NCBI GenBank assembly: GCA_036403035.1
Contig: DASWRT010000034.1
Span: 1 to 12,809 of the forward strand
Direction: 5' to 3'
Source: DASWRT01 sp036403035
GTDB lineage: Bacteria; Pseudomonadota; Alphaproteobacteria; ATCC43930; CGMCC-115725
Length of the DNA: 12,809 bases
The stretch's first letter is position 1, and every line of letters starts with the position of its first letter. Shown piece by piece: positions 5,415 to 11,586 of this stretch. Below the pieces are notes generated by a model, which saw only the letters and a program-made list of their open reading frames with translations, did not search any database and was not told where the DNA came from. The position numbers were made by a program, and so were the translations under genes.

Positions 5415-6259
5415 TGCGCACCATTTCCGAGCATCGCTGCTTCGGCGGCACCGTCGGGTACTACGCCCACGATTCGGCCGCGGCCGGCGGGCTGGAGATG
5501 AAGTTCGCCGCGTTCCGGCCGCCGCAGGCGGCGCACGGGCCGGTGCCGGTGGTGACCTACCTCGCCGGGCTCACCTGCACCGAGGAGACCTTCATGATCA
5601 AGGCCGGGGCGCAGCGCGCCGCCGCGGAACTCGGCCTGATGCTGGTCGCGCCCGACACCAGCCCGCGCGGCGCCGGCCTCCCCGGCGAGGACGACGACTG
5701 GGACTTCGGCACCGGCGCCGGCTTCTATGTCGACGCAACGCAGGAGCCGTGGTCGCGGCATTACCGCATGCACGCCTACGTCACGCAGGAGCTGCCGCGC
5801 CTCGTCCGGCAGCACTTCCCGGCCGATCCGCGGCGGCAGGGGATCTTCGGCCATTCGATGGGCGGGCACGGCGCGCTGGTGTGCGCCTTGCGCAACCCCG
5901 GCCTGTACCGCTCGGTCTCGGCGTTCGCGCCGATCGTCGCGCCGAGCCAGGTGCCGTGGGGCGAGAAGGCGTTCTCCGGATATCTCGGCCCGGACCGCGC
6001 CGCGTGGGAGGAATACGACGCCTGCGCGCTCGTCCGCCGCGGCCGCACCTTTCCGGGTCCGGTGCTCGTCGACCAGGGCACGGCGGACGGTTTCCTCGCC
6101 CGCCAACTCCGGCCGGAACTGCTGGAGGCCGCGTGCCGCGATGCGGGCCAGACGCTGACGCTGCGCCGGCACGAAGGGTACGACCACGGCTATTTCTTCA
6201 TCGCGACGTTCATGGAGGATCATCTTCGCCACCACGCGCGCGAACTGGCGGCGACATAA
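5414..6259 (+). CDS. fghA: S-formylglutathione hydrolase
   Basis: 281 aa, normal for the family (FghA/FrmB, esterase D type). It hydrolyses S-formylglutathione to formate and glutathione, the second step after FrmA. The alpha/beta-hydrolase fold is clear: VVTYLAGLTCTEETFMIKAG (oxyanion region), APDTSPRG, DDWDFGTGAGFYVDAT, the nucleophile elbow GHSMGGHGAL with S148, the acid D225 in DQGTADGFL, and H258 in HEGYDHGYFFI. The ATG at 5414 has GAGGAG 8 nt upstream, outside the right repeat, so the gene keeps its own ribosome site. A GTG at 5411 is possible but less likely. The ATG overlaps the DUF559 stop (TGATG). The stop codon lies in the first copy of a 15-bp tandem duplication. Expression probably still depends on read-through from frmA, across two GC-rich palindromes. 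Confidence 0.96.
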   Translation: MRTISEHRCFGGTVGYYAHDSAAAGGLEMKFAAFRPPQAAHGPVPVVTYLAGLTCTEETFMIKAGAQRAAAELGLMLVAPDTSPRGAGLPGEDDDWDFGTGAGFYVDATQEPWSRHYRMHAYVTQELPRLVRQHFPADPRRQGIFGHSMGGHGALVCALRNPGLYRSVSAFAPIVAPSQVPWGEKAFSGYLGPDRAAWEEYDACALVRRGRTFPGPVLVDQGTADGFLARQLRPELLEAACRDAGQTLTLRRHEGYDHGYFFIATFMEDHLRHHARELAAT

Positions 6260-6280
6260 GATGAAGCGACATAAGATGAA
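6251..6280 (+). repeat. Perfect 15-bp tandem duplication at the fghA stop codon
   Basis: GCGACATAAGATGAA occurs twice back to back (6251-6265, 6266-6280). The fghA stop TAA lies in the first copy, so the second copy is untranslated. It looks like a recent slippage event with no effect on the protein. Confidence 0.9.
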
Positions 6281-6323
6281 TACGGGCCTGTGACAAAATG
6301 GGTGCGCCCGACGGGTTTCCCTT

Positions 6324-6351
6324 TTGCCGCGCCGCCGCCGGAGACTAGACT
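6324..6351 (+). promoter_or_regulatory. Possible sigma70 promoter of the receiver-PAS gene
   Basis: TTGCCG (6324-6329) and TAGACT (6346-6351) with a 16-bp spacer, each matching four of six consensus bases. The start of transcription would be near 6358, about 32 nt before the ATG at 6390. The match is modest and could be chance. Confidence 0.3.
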
Positions 6352-6389
6352 TTCCGGGCGCCTAACGACAGCAGCCACCTGCGGAACCG

Positions 6390-7256
6390 ATGGCCGGGGA
6401 AACCCAGACGATCCTCGCAGTGGAGGACCAGCCCGACGTCCTCGATCTGGCGGCGGCCTTCCTGTCGGACGAGGGATACCGCGTCCTTGCGGCGAGTTCG
6501 GGCGACGCGGCGATCCCGATGCTCGTCGACACGGCGGACATCGACCTCGTCTTCACCGACATCGTCATGCCCGGCCAGGCGAACGGCTTCGCCGTCGCGC
6601 GCAAGGCGGTGGCGCTCCGCCCCGGCATCAAGGTTCTGTACACGAGCGGCTATGCCGAGCAGCTGCACAAGAACCAGCCGCTCGTCGCGCGCGGCGACCT
6701 GCTGCCGAAGCCGTACCGGCTGGAGCGCCTGAAGGCGCGTGTCGACGAGTTGCTGAACACGCCGCCGGAGGAGCTGAACCGCGTGCTCCGCACGGCGTTC
6801 CGCCGGTGGTGCCGCTGTCGCGCCGATCCCGCGCAACCGTTCCTCGACGAGGAGACGGCGGTGCTGCTGCCGCACCTGTCGTTCGTCGAGCCGGCGGCCG
6901 GCGGCGGTTTCCGCTATCGCTCGACCGGCAGCGCGCTCATCCCCGATTTCGGGCTCGACCTGTCCGGCCGTCCGGTCGGCGAAAACGTCGATAAGGAGCA
7001 TCGCCGCTTCCTGCTCGGGATCTACCGGGAGGTCTTCGAGACCGGCAAGCCGATCTACATCGCGAGCGCCTATGCGACGCCGACCGCGACGCTCGCGACC
7101 GAGCGGCTGTTCCTGCCGCTGCCGGCGGACGCGCCGCCGGCCCGCGAGGTCGTCGTGGCGCAGACCTTCGACCATATCGAGGCGCGCTCGTCGATTCCGG
7201 CGCTGCTACGGGAAGGGGCAACGCGGCGCGATCTCGTGCGCCGCATCGAGCCGTGA
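6390..7256 (+). CDS. Response-regulator receiver domain fused to a PAS-like domain
   Basis: 288 aa with no signal peptide or membrane segment. Residues 5-123 form a receiver domain: acidic pair E12/D13 (LAVEDQPD), phospho-acceptor D57 in LVFTDIVMPG, T85 in YTSGY and K107 in LLPKPYRLERL. The receiver most resembles CheY-like domains attached to hybrid sensor kinases. Residues about 145-275 (GGFRYRSTGSALIPDFGLDLSGRPVGE, then YREVFETGKPIYIAS and ERLFLPLP) look like the PAS_5 family common in Rhodospirillales-type genomes. I see no HTH, GGDEF, EAL or kinase domain, so the output is probably by protein contact or ligand sensing. No kinase gene is adjacent in this window. The ATG at 6390 has only a weak GGA upstream. 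The receiver is certain and the PAS_5 assignment likely; the signalling pathway is unknown. Confidence 0.88.
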   Translation: MAGETQTILAVEDQPDVLDLAAAFLSDEGYRVLAASSGDAAIPMLVDTADIDLVFTDIVMPGQANGFAVARKAVALRPGIKVLYTSGYAEQLHKNQPLVARGDLLPKPYRLERLKARVDELLNTPPEELNRVLRTAFRRWCRCRADPAQPFLDEETAVLLPHLSFVEPAAGGGFRYRSTGSALIPDFGLDLSGRPVGENVDKEHRRFLLGIYREVFETGKPIYIASAYATPTATLATERLFLPLPADAPPAREVVVAQTFDHIEARSSIPALLREGATRRDLVRRIEP

Positions 7257-7281
7257 AATTCCTGTTTCTCAGCCCCGCGCT

Positions 7282-7297
7282 TTAACGATTCTTTAAC
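7282..7297 (+). promoter_or_regulatory. CtrA-type binding box (TTAA-N7-TTAAC)
   Basis: TTAACGATTCTTTAAC carries two TTAA half-sites exactly 7 bp apart, the full consensus for CtrA, the alphaproteobacterial cell-cycle and motility regulator. It lies 25 nt after the receiver-PAS stop codon and is not directly upstream of any protein gene. The nearest thing downstream on the same strand is the repeat array and terminator at 7376-7477. Binding is inferred from consensus only. Confidence 0.5.
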
Positions 7298-7375
7298 GAC
7301 ACTGCTCTTAGTCTTGTCTTGCGCGCAGGACAGGGTTGGTCCGGCGCCGGTGATCGAAAAGCATTCAGTACTGTA

Positions 7376-7437
7376 CGCCTACGCCTAGTAACGCTTAGTA
7401 CCCGCCTAGTACCTCGACGCATAGTACCCGCATAGTA
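7376..7437 (+). repeat. Array of five CGCNTAGTA direct repeats
   Basis: Copies start at 7382 (CGCCTAGTA), 7392 (CGCTTAGTA), 7403 (CGCCTAGTA), 7418 (CGCATAGTA) and 7429 (CGCATAGTA), with a partial copy CGCCTA at 7376. Spacings are 10, 11, 15 and 11 bp, so most copies fall on the same face of the helix. The invariant TAGTA is A/T-rich against a GC-rich background. Confidence 0.8.
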
Positions 7438-7444
7438 CGTTACC

Positions 7445-7477
7445 GGGGCCGCGCTTCGTCGCGGCCCCTTTTCGTTT
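7445..7477 (+). terminator. Strong Rho-independent terminator
   Basis: GGGGCCGCG (7445-7453) pairs perfectly with CGCGGCCCC (7460-7468) around a 6-nt CTTCGT loop. TTTTCGTTT (7469-7477) follows. This is the best intrinsic terminator in the window. It could end the receiver-PAS transcript or a separate small RNA. Confidence 0.85.
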
Positions 7478-7521
7478 GCGGTTCCCGCATTCATCGCACG
7501 CCGGCGCGCCGGGCAAGGAGC

Positions 7522-7552
7522 GGACGGGCGGACCACGCCGGCCAGCCCGTCC
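7522..7552 (-). terminator. Hairpin downstream of the small His-rich gene, putative terminator
   Basis: GGACGGGC (7522-7529) and GCCCGTCC (7545-7552) are perfect 8-bp arms with a 15-nt loop, located 15 nt past the stop of the minus-strand gene at 7567. There is no proper U-tract (CTCCTTG follows in the direction of transcription), so the terminator role is uncertain. Confidence 0.35.
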
Positions 7553-7566
7553 CCGCGAGGCGATCG

Positions 7567-7764
7567 TCAGTCGGTGTGGTGATGTCCCACCGTGTGGTGG
7601 GTCACGTCCGGATCCTCGTAAATACGCGTCTCGCGCCGTTCGTCCTCGGCATGGCCGCTCTCCCGGCGGCCACCGCCGGAAACATCCCGGCCGGGCGCAT
7701 GCATGTTCCGATCGTCGGTCCGGTTCGGATCGGCCTGCGGCTTGTTGCCAGTCTTATCAGTCAT
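7567..7764 (-). CDS. Small hydrophilic His-rich hypothetical protein
   Basis: 65 aa, beginning MTDKTGNKPQADPNRTDDRN, with a charged middle (SGGGRRESGHAEDERRETRIYEDPD) and ending HHTVGHHHTD. No hydrophobic segment, signal or cysteine, so it is probably a soluble and perhaps disordered cytosolic protein; the His cluster could bind metal. I recognise no family. The start (ATG at 7762-7764) is firmly set by GGAGGAG just upstream on the minus strand (complement of 7768-7774); the frame extends to 7917 without a ribosome site. A possible EcfG promoter (complement of 7814-7838) would place it in the general stress response, which suits such small hydrophilic proteins, but this is inference. A GC-rich hairpin lies past the stop. 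Confidence 0.68.
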   Translation of the reverse strand: MTDKTGNKPQADPNRTDDRNMHAPGRDVSGGGRRESGHAEDERRETRIYEDPDVTHHTVGHHHTD

Positions 7765-7813
7765 CGACTCCTCCCTAGACGGCGCATCGCTGCGCGCCAT
7801 TCCTCTTAACGAT

Positions 7814-7838
7814 AACGGGCACCGCGACGGCCCGTTGC
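7814..7838 (-). promoter_or_regulatory. Possible EcfG (general stress sigma) promoter
   Basis: On the minus strand GCAAC (7838-7834) and CGTT (7817-7814) are 16 bp apart. The alphaproteobacterial EcfG consensus is GGAAC-N16/17-CGTT, so one base in the -35 differs. The start of transcription would be near 7806, about 40 nt before the ATG at 7764. Confidence 0.35.
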
Positions 7839-7964
7839 ACCTTGACCTCCAGCGCGAAAGCGCCGCGCGATCGGAGCGCATTCCGCTCGGCAACAGGTCT
7901 GGGTAAAACCAGTGCATACCTGAAAGCCGGTCAGGTCAATGGGCGGATGCATGCAATTTAAGCA

Positions 7965-7987
7965 AAACGGGCGCGGAAACGGGCGCG
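7965..7987 (+). repeat. Short 11-bp direct repeat AAACGGGCGCG, two copies
   Basis: Copies at 7965-7975 and 7977-7987, 12-bp period. They lie between the start of the minus-strand His-rich gene and the long hairpin at 8001-8061. They may be a regulator site; nothing more can be said. Confidence 0.6.
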
Positions 7988-8000
7988 TGCCGCCGGCAAC

Positions 8001-8061
8001 CCGGCCCGGCTTTCTCCCAAGGAGCATCGCAACACTGCTCCTTGGGAGAAAGCCGGGCTGG
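8001..8061. repeat. Very long inverted repeat (26-bp arms, 9-nt loop)
   Basis: Arms 8001-8026 and 8036-8061 pair over 26 bp with a single G-T mismatch; the inner 22 bp are perfect (8005-8026 with 8036-8057). The 9-nt loop is TCGCAACAC. A second hairpin, CCGCCGC (8078-8084) with GCGGCGG (8093-8099), follows. There is no U-tract. It sits upstream of both flanking genes, which are transcribed away from it, so it is not an ordinary terminator position. The rest of the 7765-8161 gap holds the EcfG-like site, the 11-bp direct repeat and a 12-bp palindrome GTGGCCGGCCAC (8122-8133). Confidence 0.9.
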
Positions 8062-8161
8062 ATGAAGGAAATTTAATCCGCCGCGCCGGCAAGCGGCGGG
8101 GCGGCCGAGCGTTCACCGCGAGTGGCCGGCCACACCGGTCGCCTTTTAGGGGAGCGTGCAG

Positions 8162-9151
8162 ATGACCAAGCTCTGGCGCGGACTGGCGCTGCTGTGGCTC
8201 GGCGGCATCGCCTCGCCGATGCTGACGGCCGGCCTGTCGGGCGACGCGCTCGCCGCCGCTGCCGCCGGCACGGACGAGCACCGCTATGGGCCGCCCCGGC
8301 TGGAACGCGCCGCCGCCGTCGCGTCGGATCAGCCGCCGGACCGCACCGCCGCCGCCGCCGTCATCGAGGCGCGGACACCGGCGCATCGCTCCGACCTCGT
8401 CGCATCGACCGGGATCATCGGCCGGCCGGTGCGCGATCCGCAGGGCGACGACGCCGGAATCATCCGCGATGTGCTCGTCGATCCACGGACCGGCGCCGTG
8501 CGTTTCGCACTGCTCGGGTCGAGCGGCGGAACGTTCGATCTGGACGGCCGGACGGCCGCAGTCCCCTGGCCGCTGATGCACGTGCCGGCCGACACGCTGG
8601 AGATGGCCCGCGTCGACATGGCGGCGAGCCGGATCGAAGCGACCGCGCTGCACGCCGGCGCCGTCCTGCCGCCGTCGGACCGCGCCGTCACGGCCGGCGA
8701 CGGCCCGTTGATCTCCGCCAGCCGGATGCTCGGCGCACAAGTCTATGCCGATGCCAAGGCCGGAGCGAAGGCTGGAGCCAGGGCCGGGACCGGGCACGGA
8801 CCGCCGGGCGAGGTGAGCGGCGTCGTGATCGACCTTCGCTACGGGCACGTCGCCTATTGCACCCTGTCGTGGGACGACGGCTACGGGACCGCGATGCCCG
8901 TGCCGCTCCCGGCGCTTGCCTGGGCGCCGGATCTCGGCGTCTTCACCTATCGCGCCGTCGGCGGCGCCGCCGCCACGCCACCACCCGGACCCGCCGCCGA
9001 GCCGCCGGCAGCGAAGACCGCCGCCGATCTGAGCGCCCTCTACGCGCGCTTCCACGCCGCGCCCTACTGGCTCCGGTCCGGCCGGGCCGACGGGACGTCG
9101 CCGTCGCCCGCCGACACTCCTCGCCACGACCGTGCGGATCGGCGCGGATGA
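8162..9151 (+). CDS. Exported protein with two PRC-barrel-like domains
   Basis: 329 aa. The N-terminus MTKLWRGLALLWLGGIAS then ...GDALA, followed by AAAAG, reads as a Sec signal peptide cut near residue 31, so the product is probably periplasmic. PRC-barrel-like segments: residues about 79-150 (LVASTGIIGRPVRD, AGIIRDVLVDPRTGAVRFALL) and about 181-265 (PLISASRMLGAQVYAD, GEVSGVVIDLRYGHVAYCTLSW, MPVPLPALAWAPDLGVFTYRA). Between the domain-2 strands an Ala/Gly/Lys insertion (AKAGAKAGARAGTG, 198-211) looks like a codon-level expansion. The C-terminal 60 residues are Pro/Ala-rich and probably disordered. PRC barrels are small beta folds used for protein or RNA contacts; exported ones are common in Alphaproteobacteria, with unknown roles. 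ATG 8162 has AGGGGAG 7 nt upstream, better than GTG 8156. Confidence 0.85.
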   Translation: MTKLWRGLALLWLGGIASPMLTAGLSGDALAAAAAGTDEHRYGPPRLERAAAVASDQPPDRTAAAAVIEARTPAHRSDLVASTGIIGRPVRDPQGDDAGIIRDVLVDPRTGAVRFALLGSSGGTFDLDGRTAAVPWPLMHVPADTLEMARVDMAASRIEATALHAGAVLPPSDRAVTAGDGPLISASRMLGAQVYADAKAGAKAGARAGTGHGPPGEVSGVVIDLRYGHVAYCTLSWDDGYGTAMPVPLPALAWAPDLGVFTYRAVGGAAATPPPGPAAEPPAAKTAADLSALYARFHAAPYWLRSGRADGTSPSPADTPRHDRADRRG

Positions 9152-9223
9152 ACCCCCGCGGCAAGCGTTGCAAGCACTGACGACGCCGGGGAAGGCGGGC
9201 GGGCGGACGAGGAGAGGTCGGGC

Positions 9224-9559
9224 GTGAACGCGAGACGGATCGTCGGAGAGGCGCTGGATTTCCTGATGCGGCACGGCGAGATCGTTGCCGTCCTCTGCTT
9301 TGCCGCCGCGCTGCTGCTGCTCGCCGCGGTGGTCGTCGACGCCGTGCGCCATCGCCGCCGCCGGCAACGGCATGCTGTTGCCGGGTCGGGCGAGCCGTCC
9401 GCACGAGCGCGGGCCGTGCGGGCCGGGGTCGTCACGACAGTCCCGGCGCGGGCGCGCCCGCTCTCTTCCGACATGCGACGCGAGCCGGCGCTCATCGTCC
9501 CGAGCCGCCGCGCCGACGGCGCCGTCCGCACCCGCCCGCCGGCCGCAACCGCACACTGA
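9224..9559 (+). CDS. Small single-pass membrane protein, hypothetical
   Basis: 111 aa starting at GTG 9224, with a good Shine-Dalgarno (GGAGAGG, 6 nt upstream). After a short amphipathic lead (MNARRIVGEALDFLMRHGE), residues about 20-41 (IVAVLCFAAALLLLAAVVVDAV) form one transmembrane helix. It is followed by a strongly basic stop-transfer RHRRRRQRH and a 60-residue Arg/Ala/Pro-rich tail, predicted cytoplasmic by the positive-inside rule. No family recognised. It starts 72 nt after the PRC-barrel gene on the same strand and may share its transcript; both products would be at the envelope. The tail has low complexity, so its exact sequence may carry little function. Confidence 0.62.
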   Translation: MNARRIVGEALDFLMRHGEIVAVLCFAAALLLLAAVVVDAVRHRRRRQRHAVAGSGEPSARARAVRAGVVTTVPARARPLSSDMRREPALIVPSRRADGAVRTRPPAATAH

Positions 9560-9632
9560 GCGGCACGGCGGCGGCACGACCGGCCCGCGCGCGGCAAGCA
9601 CAGCGACGAGGAACGCAGCGGAATCAAGTACT

Positions 9633-10166
9633 GTGCGTGTCCTCTGGATTAAGCCGATGTTCGGCTTTGCCCGCACCGGGCGGGTCGGCGTCGCCCGCGG
9701 CGGCGGGGGCATCTCGTTGCAGCGGATGGGCGACGAGTTGGGCGGCACGGACGATGTCGCGGCGATCTACATCGCGAAGCGCGCACCCGACCGGTTCGGC
9801 GCCGCCGCGCTCCGCGGCCGCGTCGCCGGGGTCGTGCGGCTCGCCGCGATGCCGGCCGGCCGCACCATGCTCGACTATTTCGAGACCGCGGAGCCGGCCG
9901 ATGTCGGACGATGGCCGCTCGGCTGGCCGGTTGCGGCGTGGCTGCGCTTTCTGGAACCGGAGCCGCCGCGCCTCGACGACCTCGCCCGCGGCCTCTGCGG
10001 CGATCACGCGTGGCGCGCGCTCTACCCGCTGCTCCAGGGCGGGCGGCCCGTCCGCGTCGCGGGCGAGTCGCCGTTCGCGGCGCTCGGCGCGTGGCTGACG
10101 GACTATATCGGCCGGCATGCGGCGGGACCGGTCGAGGAGCGTCCGCGCAATCTCAGTTGTTCCTGA
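9633..10166 (+). CDS. Hypothetical protein, possibly PUA/EVE-like fold
   Basis: 177 aa from GTG 9633 (VRVLWIKPMFGFARTGR); GGAAT stands 8 nt upstream. The next start, ATG 9657, would remove the first conserved-looking strand and has no ribosome site. The frame itself runs further upstream but there overlaps the membrane-protein gene. Visible blocks: IYIAKRAPDRFGAAALRGRVAGVVRLAAMPAG, then YFETAEPADVGRWPLGWPVAAWLRFLEPEPPRLDDLARG, then HAWRALYPLLQGG. The R-GRVAGVVRL strand followed by RWPLGWP resembles small RNA- or modified-base-binding PUA-like folds (EVE/ASCH), but this is a weak impression. No signal or membrane segment. The final stop (10164-10166) lies inside the LexA box that precedes ruvB, so gene and operator overlap. 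Real gene likely, function unassigned. Confidence 0.62.
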   Translation: MRVLWIKPMFGFARTGRVGVARGGGGISLQRMGDELGGTDDVAAIYIAKRAPDRFGAAALRGRVAGVVRLAAMPAGRTMLDYFETAEPADVGRWPLGWPVAAWLRFLEPEPPRLDDLARGLCGDHAWRALYPLLQGGRPVRVAGESPFAALGAWLTDYIGRHAAGPVEERPRNLSCS

Positions 10167-10173
10167 TTTGTTC
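10159..10173 (+). promoter_or_regulatory. LexA (SOS) box upstream of ruvB
   Basis: GTTCCTGATTTGTTC is an exact GTTC-N7-GTTC, the alphaproteobacterial LexA operator. It lies 57 nt before the ruvB ATG and overlaps the stop codon of the preceding ORF. It predicts DNA-damage induction of ruvB. Confidence 0.7.
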
Positions 10174-10230
10174 TTGCGTTCGGGCCGAGTCGCGGCCATG
10201 TGTGGACGGTTTCGTTCGCATAGGTCCGAG

Positions 10231-11397
10231 ATGATGCCCGATACCCGCCTGCTCGCCCCTTCCGCCACCCCGGACGACGCCGCCGCGGAGGACGGCAGTA
10301 GGGGCGGCGGAAGCGTCGGCCACGCGCTCCGCCCGGCACGGCTTGTCGATTTCGTCGGCCAGCGTCAGGCGCGCGAGAATCTCCGCGTCTTCATCGACGC
10401 CGCCCGGGCGCGCGGCGAGGCGCTCGACCACGTGCTGCTGTTCGGACCGCCCGGTCTCGGCAAGACGACGCTGGCGCAGATCGTCGCCCGCGAGATGGGC
10501 GCCGGCTTCCGCGCCACCTCGGCGCCGGCGATCCAGCGGGCCGGCGATCTGGCCGCGCTGCTCACCAACCTGGAGCCGCACGACGTGCTCTTCATCGACG
10601 AGATCCACCGGCTGGCGCCCGCCGTCGAGGAGGTGCTGTATTCGGCGATGGAGGATTTCCATCTCGACCTGATGGTCGGCGAGGGGCCGGCGGCGCGGGC
10701 GATCCGCATCGCCCTGCCGCCGTTCACGCTGGTCGGCGCGACGACGCGCTCGGGGCTCGTCACGCGGCCGCTGCGCGAGCGCTTCGGCATCCCGATCCGG
10801 CTCCACTTCTATGAAGAGGCCGAGCTGCGCCTGATCGTGGCGCGTGCCGCGACGCTGCTCGGCGTCAAGGCGGCGACCGGCGGCGTCATCGAGATCGCCC
10901 GCCGCGCGCGCGGCACGCCGCGCATCGCCGGCCGGCTGCTGCGCCGGGCGCGCGACTTCGCTTCGGTCGCGGGCGCCGCGACGATCGATGGGCGGGTCGC
11001 CGACGAGGCGCTCGACCGGCTGGAAGTCGACCGGCTCGGCCTCGACGCGATGGACCGGCGCTATCTGCGGCTGATGGCCGAGAATTACGGCGGCGGCCCG
11101 GTCGGCGTCGAGACGATGGCGGCGGCGCTCGGCGACCAGCGCGATGTGCTGGAGGAGGTGATCGAGCCGTACCTGATGCAGCAGGGCTTCGTGCAGCGCA
11201 CGCCGCGCGGCCGGCTCCTCGCCGACAAGGGCTACCGCTACCTCGGCATCGAGCCGCCGCCGCGCCCGGCCGGCGCGCCGGCCTTCATCGTCGCGGCAGA
11301 AAGCAAGAGCGCTGGGCACGCGGCTCCGGCCGGTCGGACTGATAATGGGAGCGCTGCGGCGACGGCTCGCTCGCAGCTGGACGCTCCCGTACCGTAA
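10231..11397 (+). CDS. ruvB: Holliday junction branch migration helicase RuvB
   Basis: 388 aa from ATG 10231 (MMPDTRLL). RuvB hexamers drive branch migration of Holliday junctions with RuvA during recombinational repair. Domains are complete: Walker A GPPGLGKT (72-79), Walker B DEIH (123-126), sensor 1 GATTRSG (169-175), arginine-finger region PLRERFG (180-186), sensor 2 RGTPRIAGRLLRR (227-239), and the C-terminal winged helix with GGPVGVETMAAALGDQRD and IEPYLMQQGFVQRTPRGR. Variations: TSAPAIQ where many RuvBs have TSGPVI, and LYSAMEDF for LYPAMEDF. About 48 residues follow the usual end (after YLGIEPPP), Ala/Ser-rich and probably disordered, making it longer than the usual 330-350 aa. ruvC and ruvA, normally just upstream, are absent; an unrelated ORF is there instead. 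A LexA box upstream suggests SOS control. It could be the sole or a second RuvB. Confidence 0.95.
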   Translation: MMPDTRLLAPSATPDDAAAEDGSRGGGSVGHALRPARLVDFVGQRQARENLRVFIDAARARGEALDHVLLFGPPGLGKTTLAQIVAREMGAGFRATSAPAIQRAGDLAALLTNLEPHDVLFIDEIHRLAPAVEEVLYSAMEDFHLDLMVGEGPAARAIRIALPPFTLVGATTRSGLVTRPLRERFGIPIRLHFYEEAELRLIVARAATLLGVKAATGGVIEIARRARGTPRIAGRLLRRARDFASVAGAATIDGRVADEALDRLEVDRLGLDAMDRRYLRLMAENYGGGPVGVETMAAALGDQRDVLEEVIEPYLMQQGFVQRTPRGRLLADKGYRYLGIEPPPRPAGAPAFIVAAESKSAGHAAPAGRTDNGSAAATARSQLDAPVP

Positions 11398-11409
11398 CCG
11401 TGGCACGGT
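11397..11409 (+). promoter_or_regulatory. 13-bp palindrome at the ruvB stop codon
   Basis: ACCGTGGCACGGT is a perfect palindrome around a central G, overlapping the last base of the ruvB TAA. It could be an operator half or part of a weak hairpin. Too short for a terminator on its own. Confidence 0.25.
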
Positions 11410-11586
11410 AAGGACGGTCGATGAACAAGCCGAGCGGCCGTCGCCACCCCCGCGGCGGCAGTCATGCGGTCGCGCCGGGCTCGAGGTACTGCGCCCGGAT
11501 TTGGCGCAGTGCTCTGTACCGATGCTGTTCGGGCCGCAGGGTGAGGTCGATCGTGCGTCCGCTTTCCGTCAGCGCGGCCAACAAAC

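Larger units (their letters stand above)
7298..7477 (+). ncRNA. Candidate small RNA locus with repeat array and strong terminator
   Basis: No protein gene was recognised in 7257-7566. Downstream of the CtrA box are the palindrome CCGGCGCCGG (7341-7350), a five-copy CGCNTAGTA array and a strong intrinsic terminator ending near 7477, which together fit a transcript of roughly 130-170 nt. The 5' end is not defined: no clear -10 element was found. An alternative is a 3' UTR of the receiver-PAS gene. Confidence 0.35.

Noticed and set aside
7376..7437. CRISPR array
   Set aside because: Units are 9 bp with 1-6 bp gaps; no 25-40 bp repeats, no spacers and no cas genes.
7958..9748. 596-codon minus-strand frame over the PRC-barrel and membrane-protein genes
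   Set aside because: Antisense shadow with low-complexity Arg/Gly/Pro content; it crosses the long hairpin and lacks a ribosome site.
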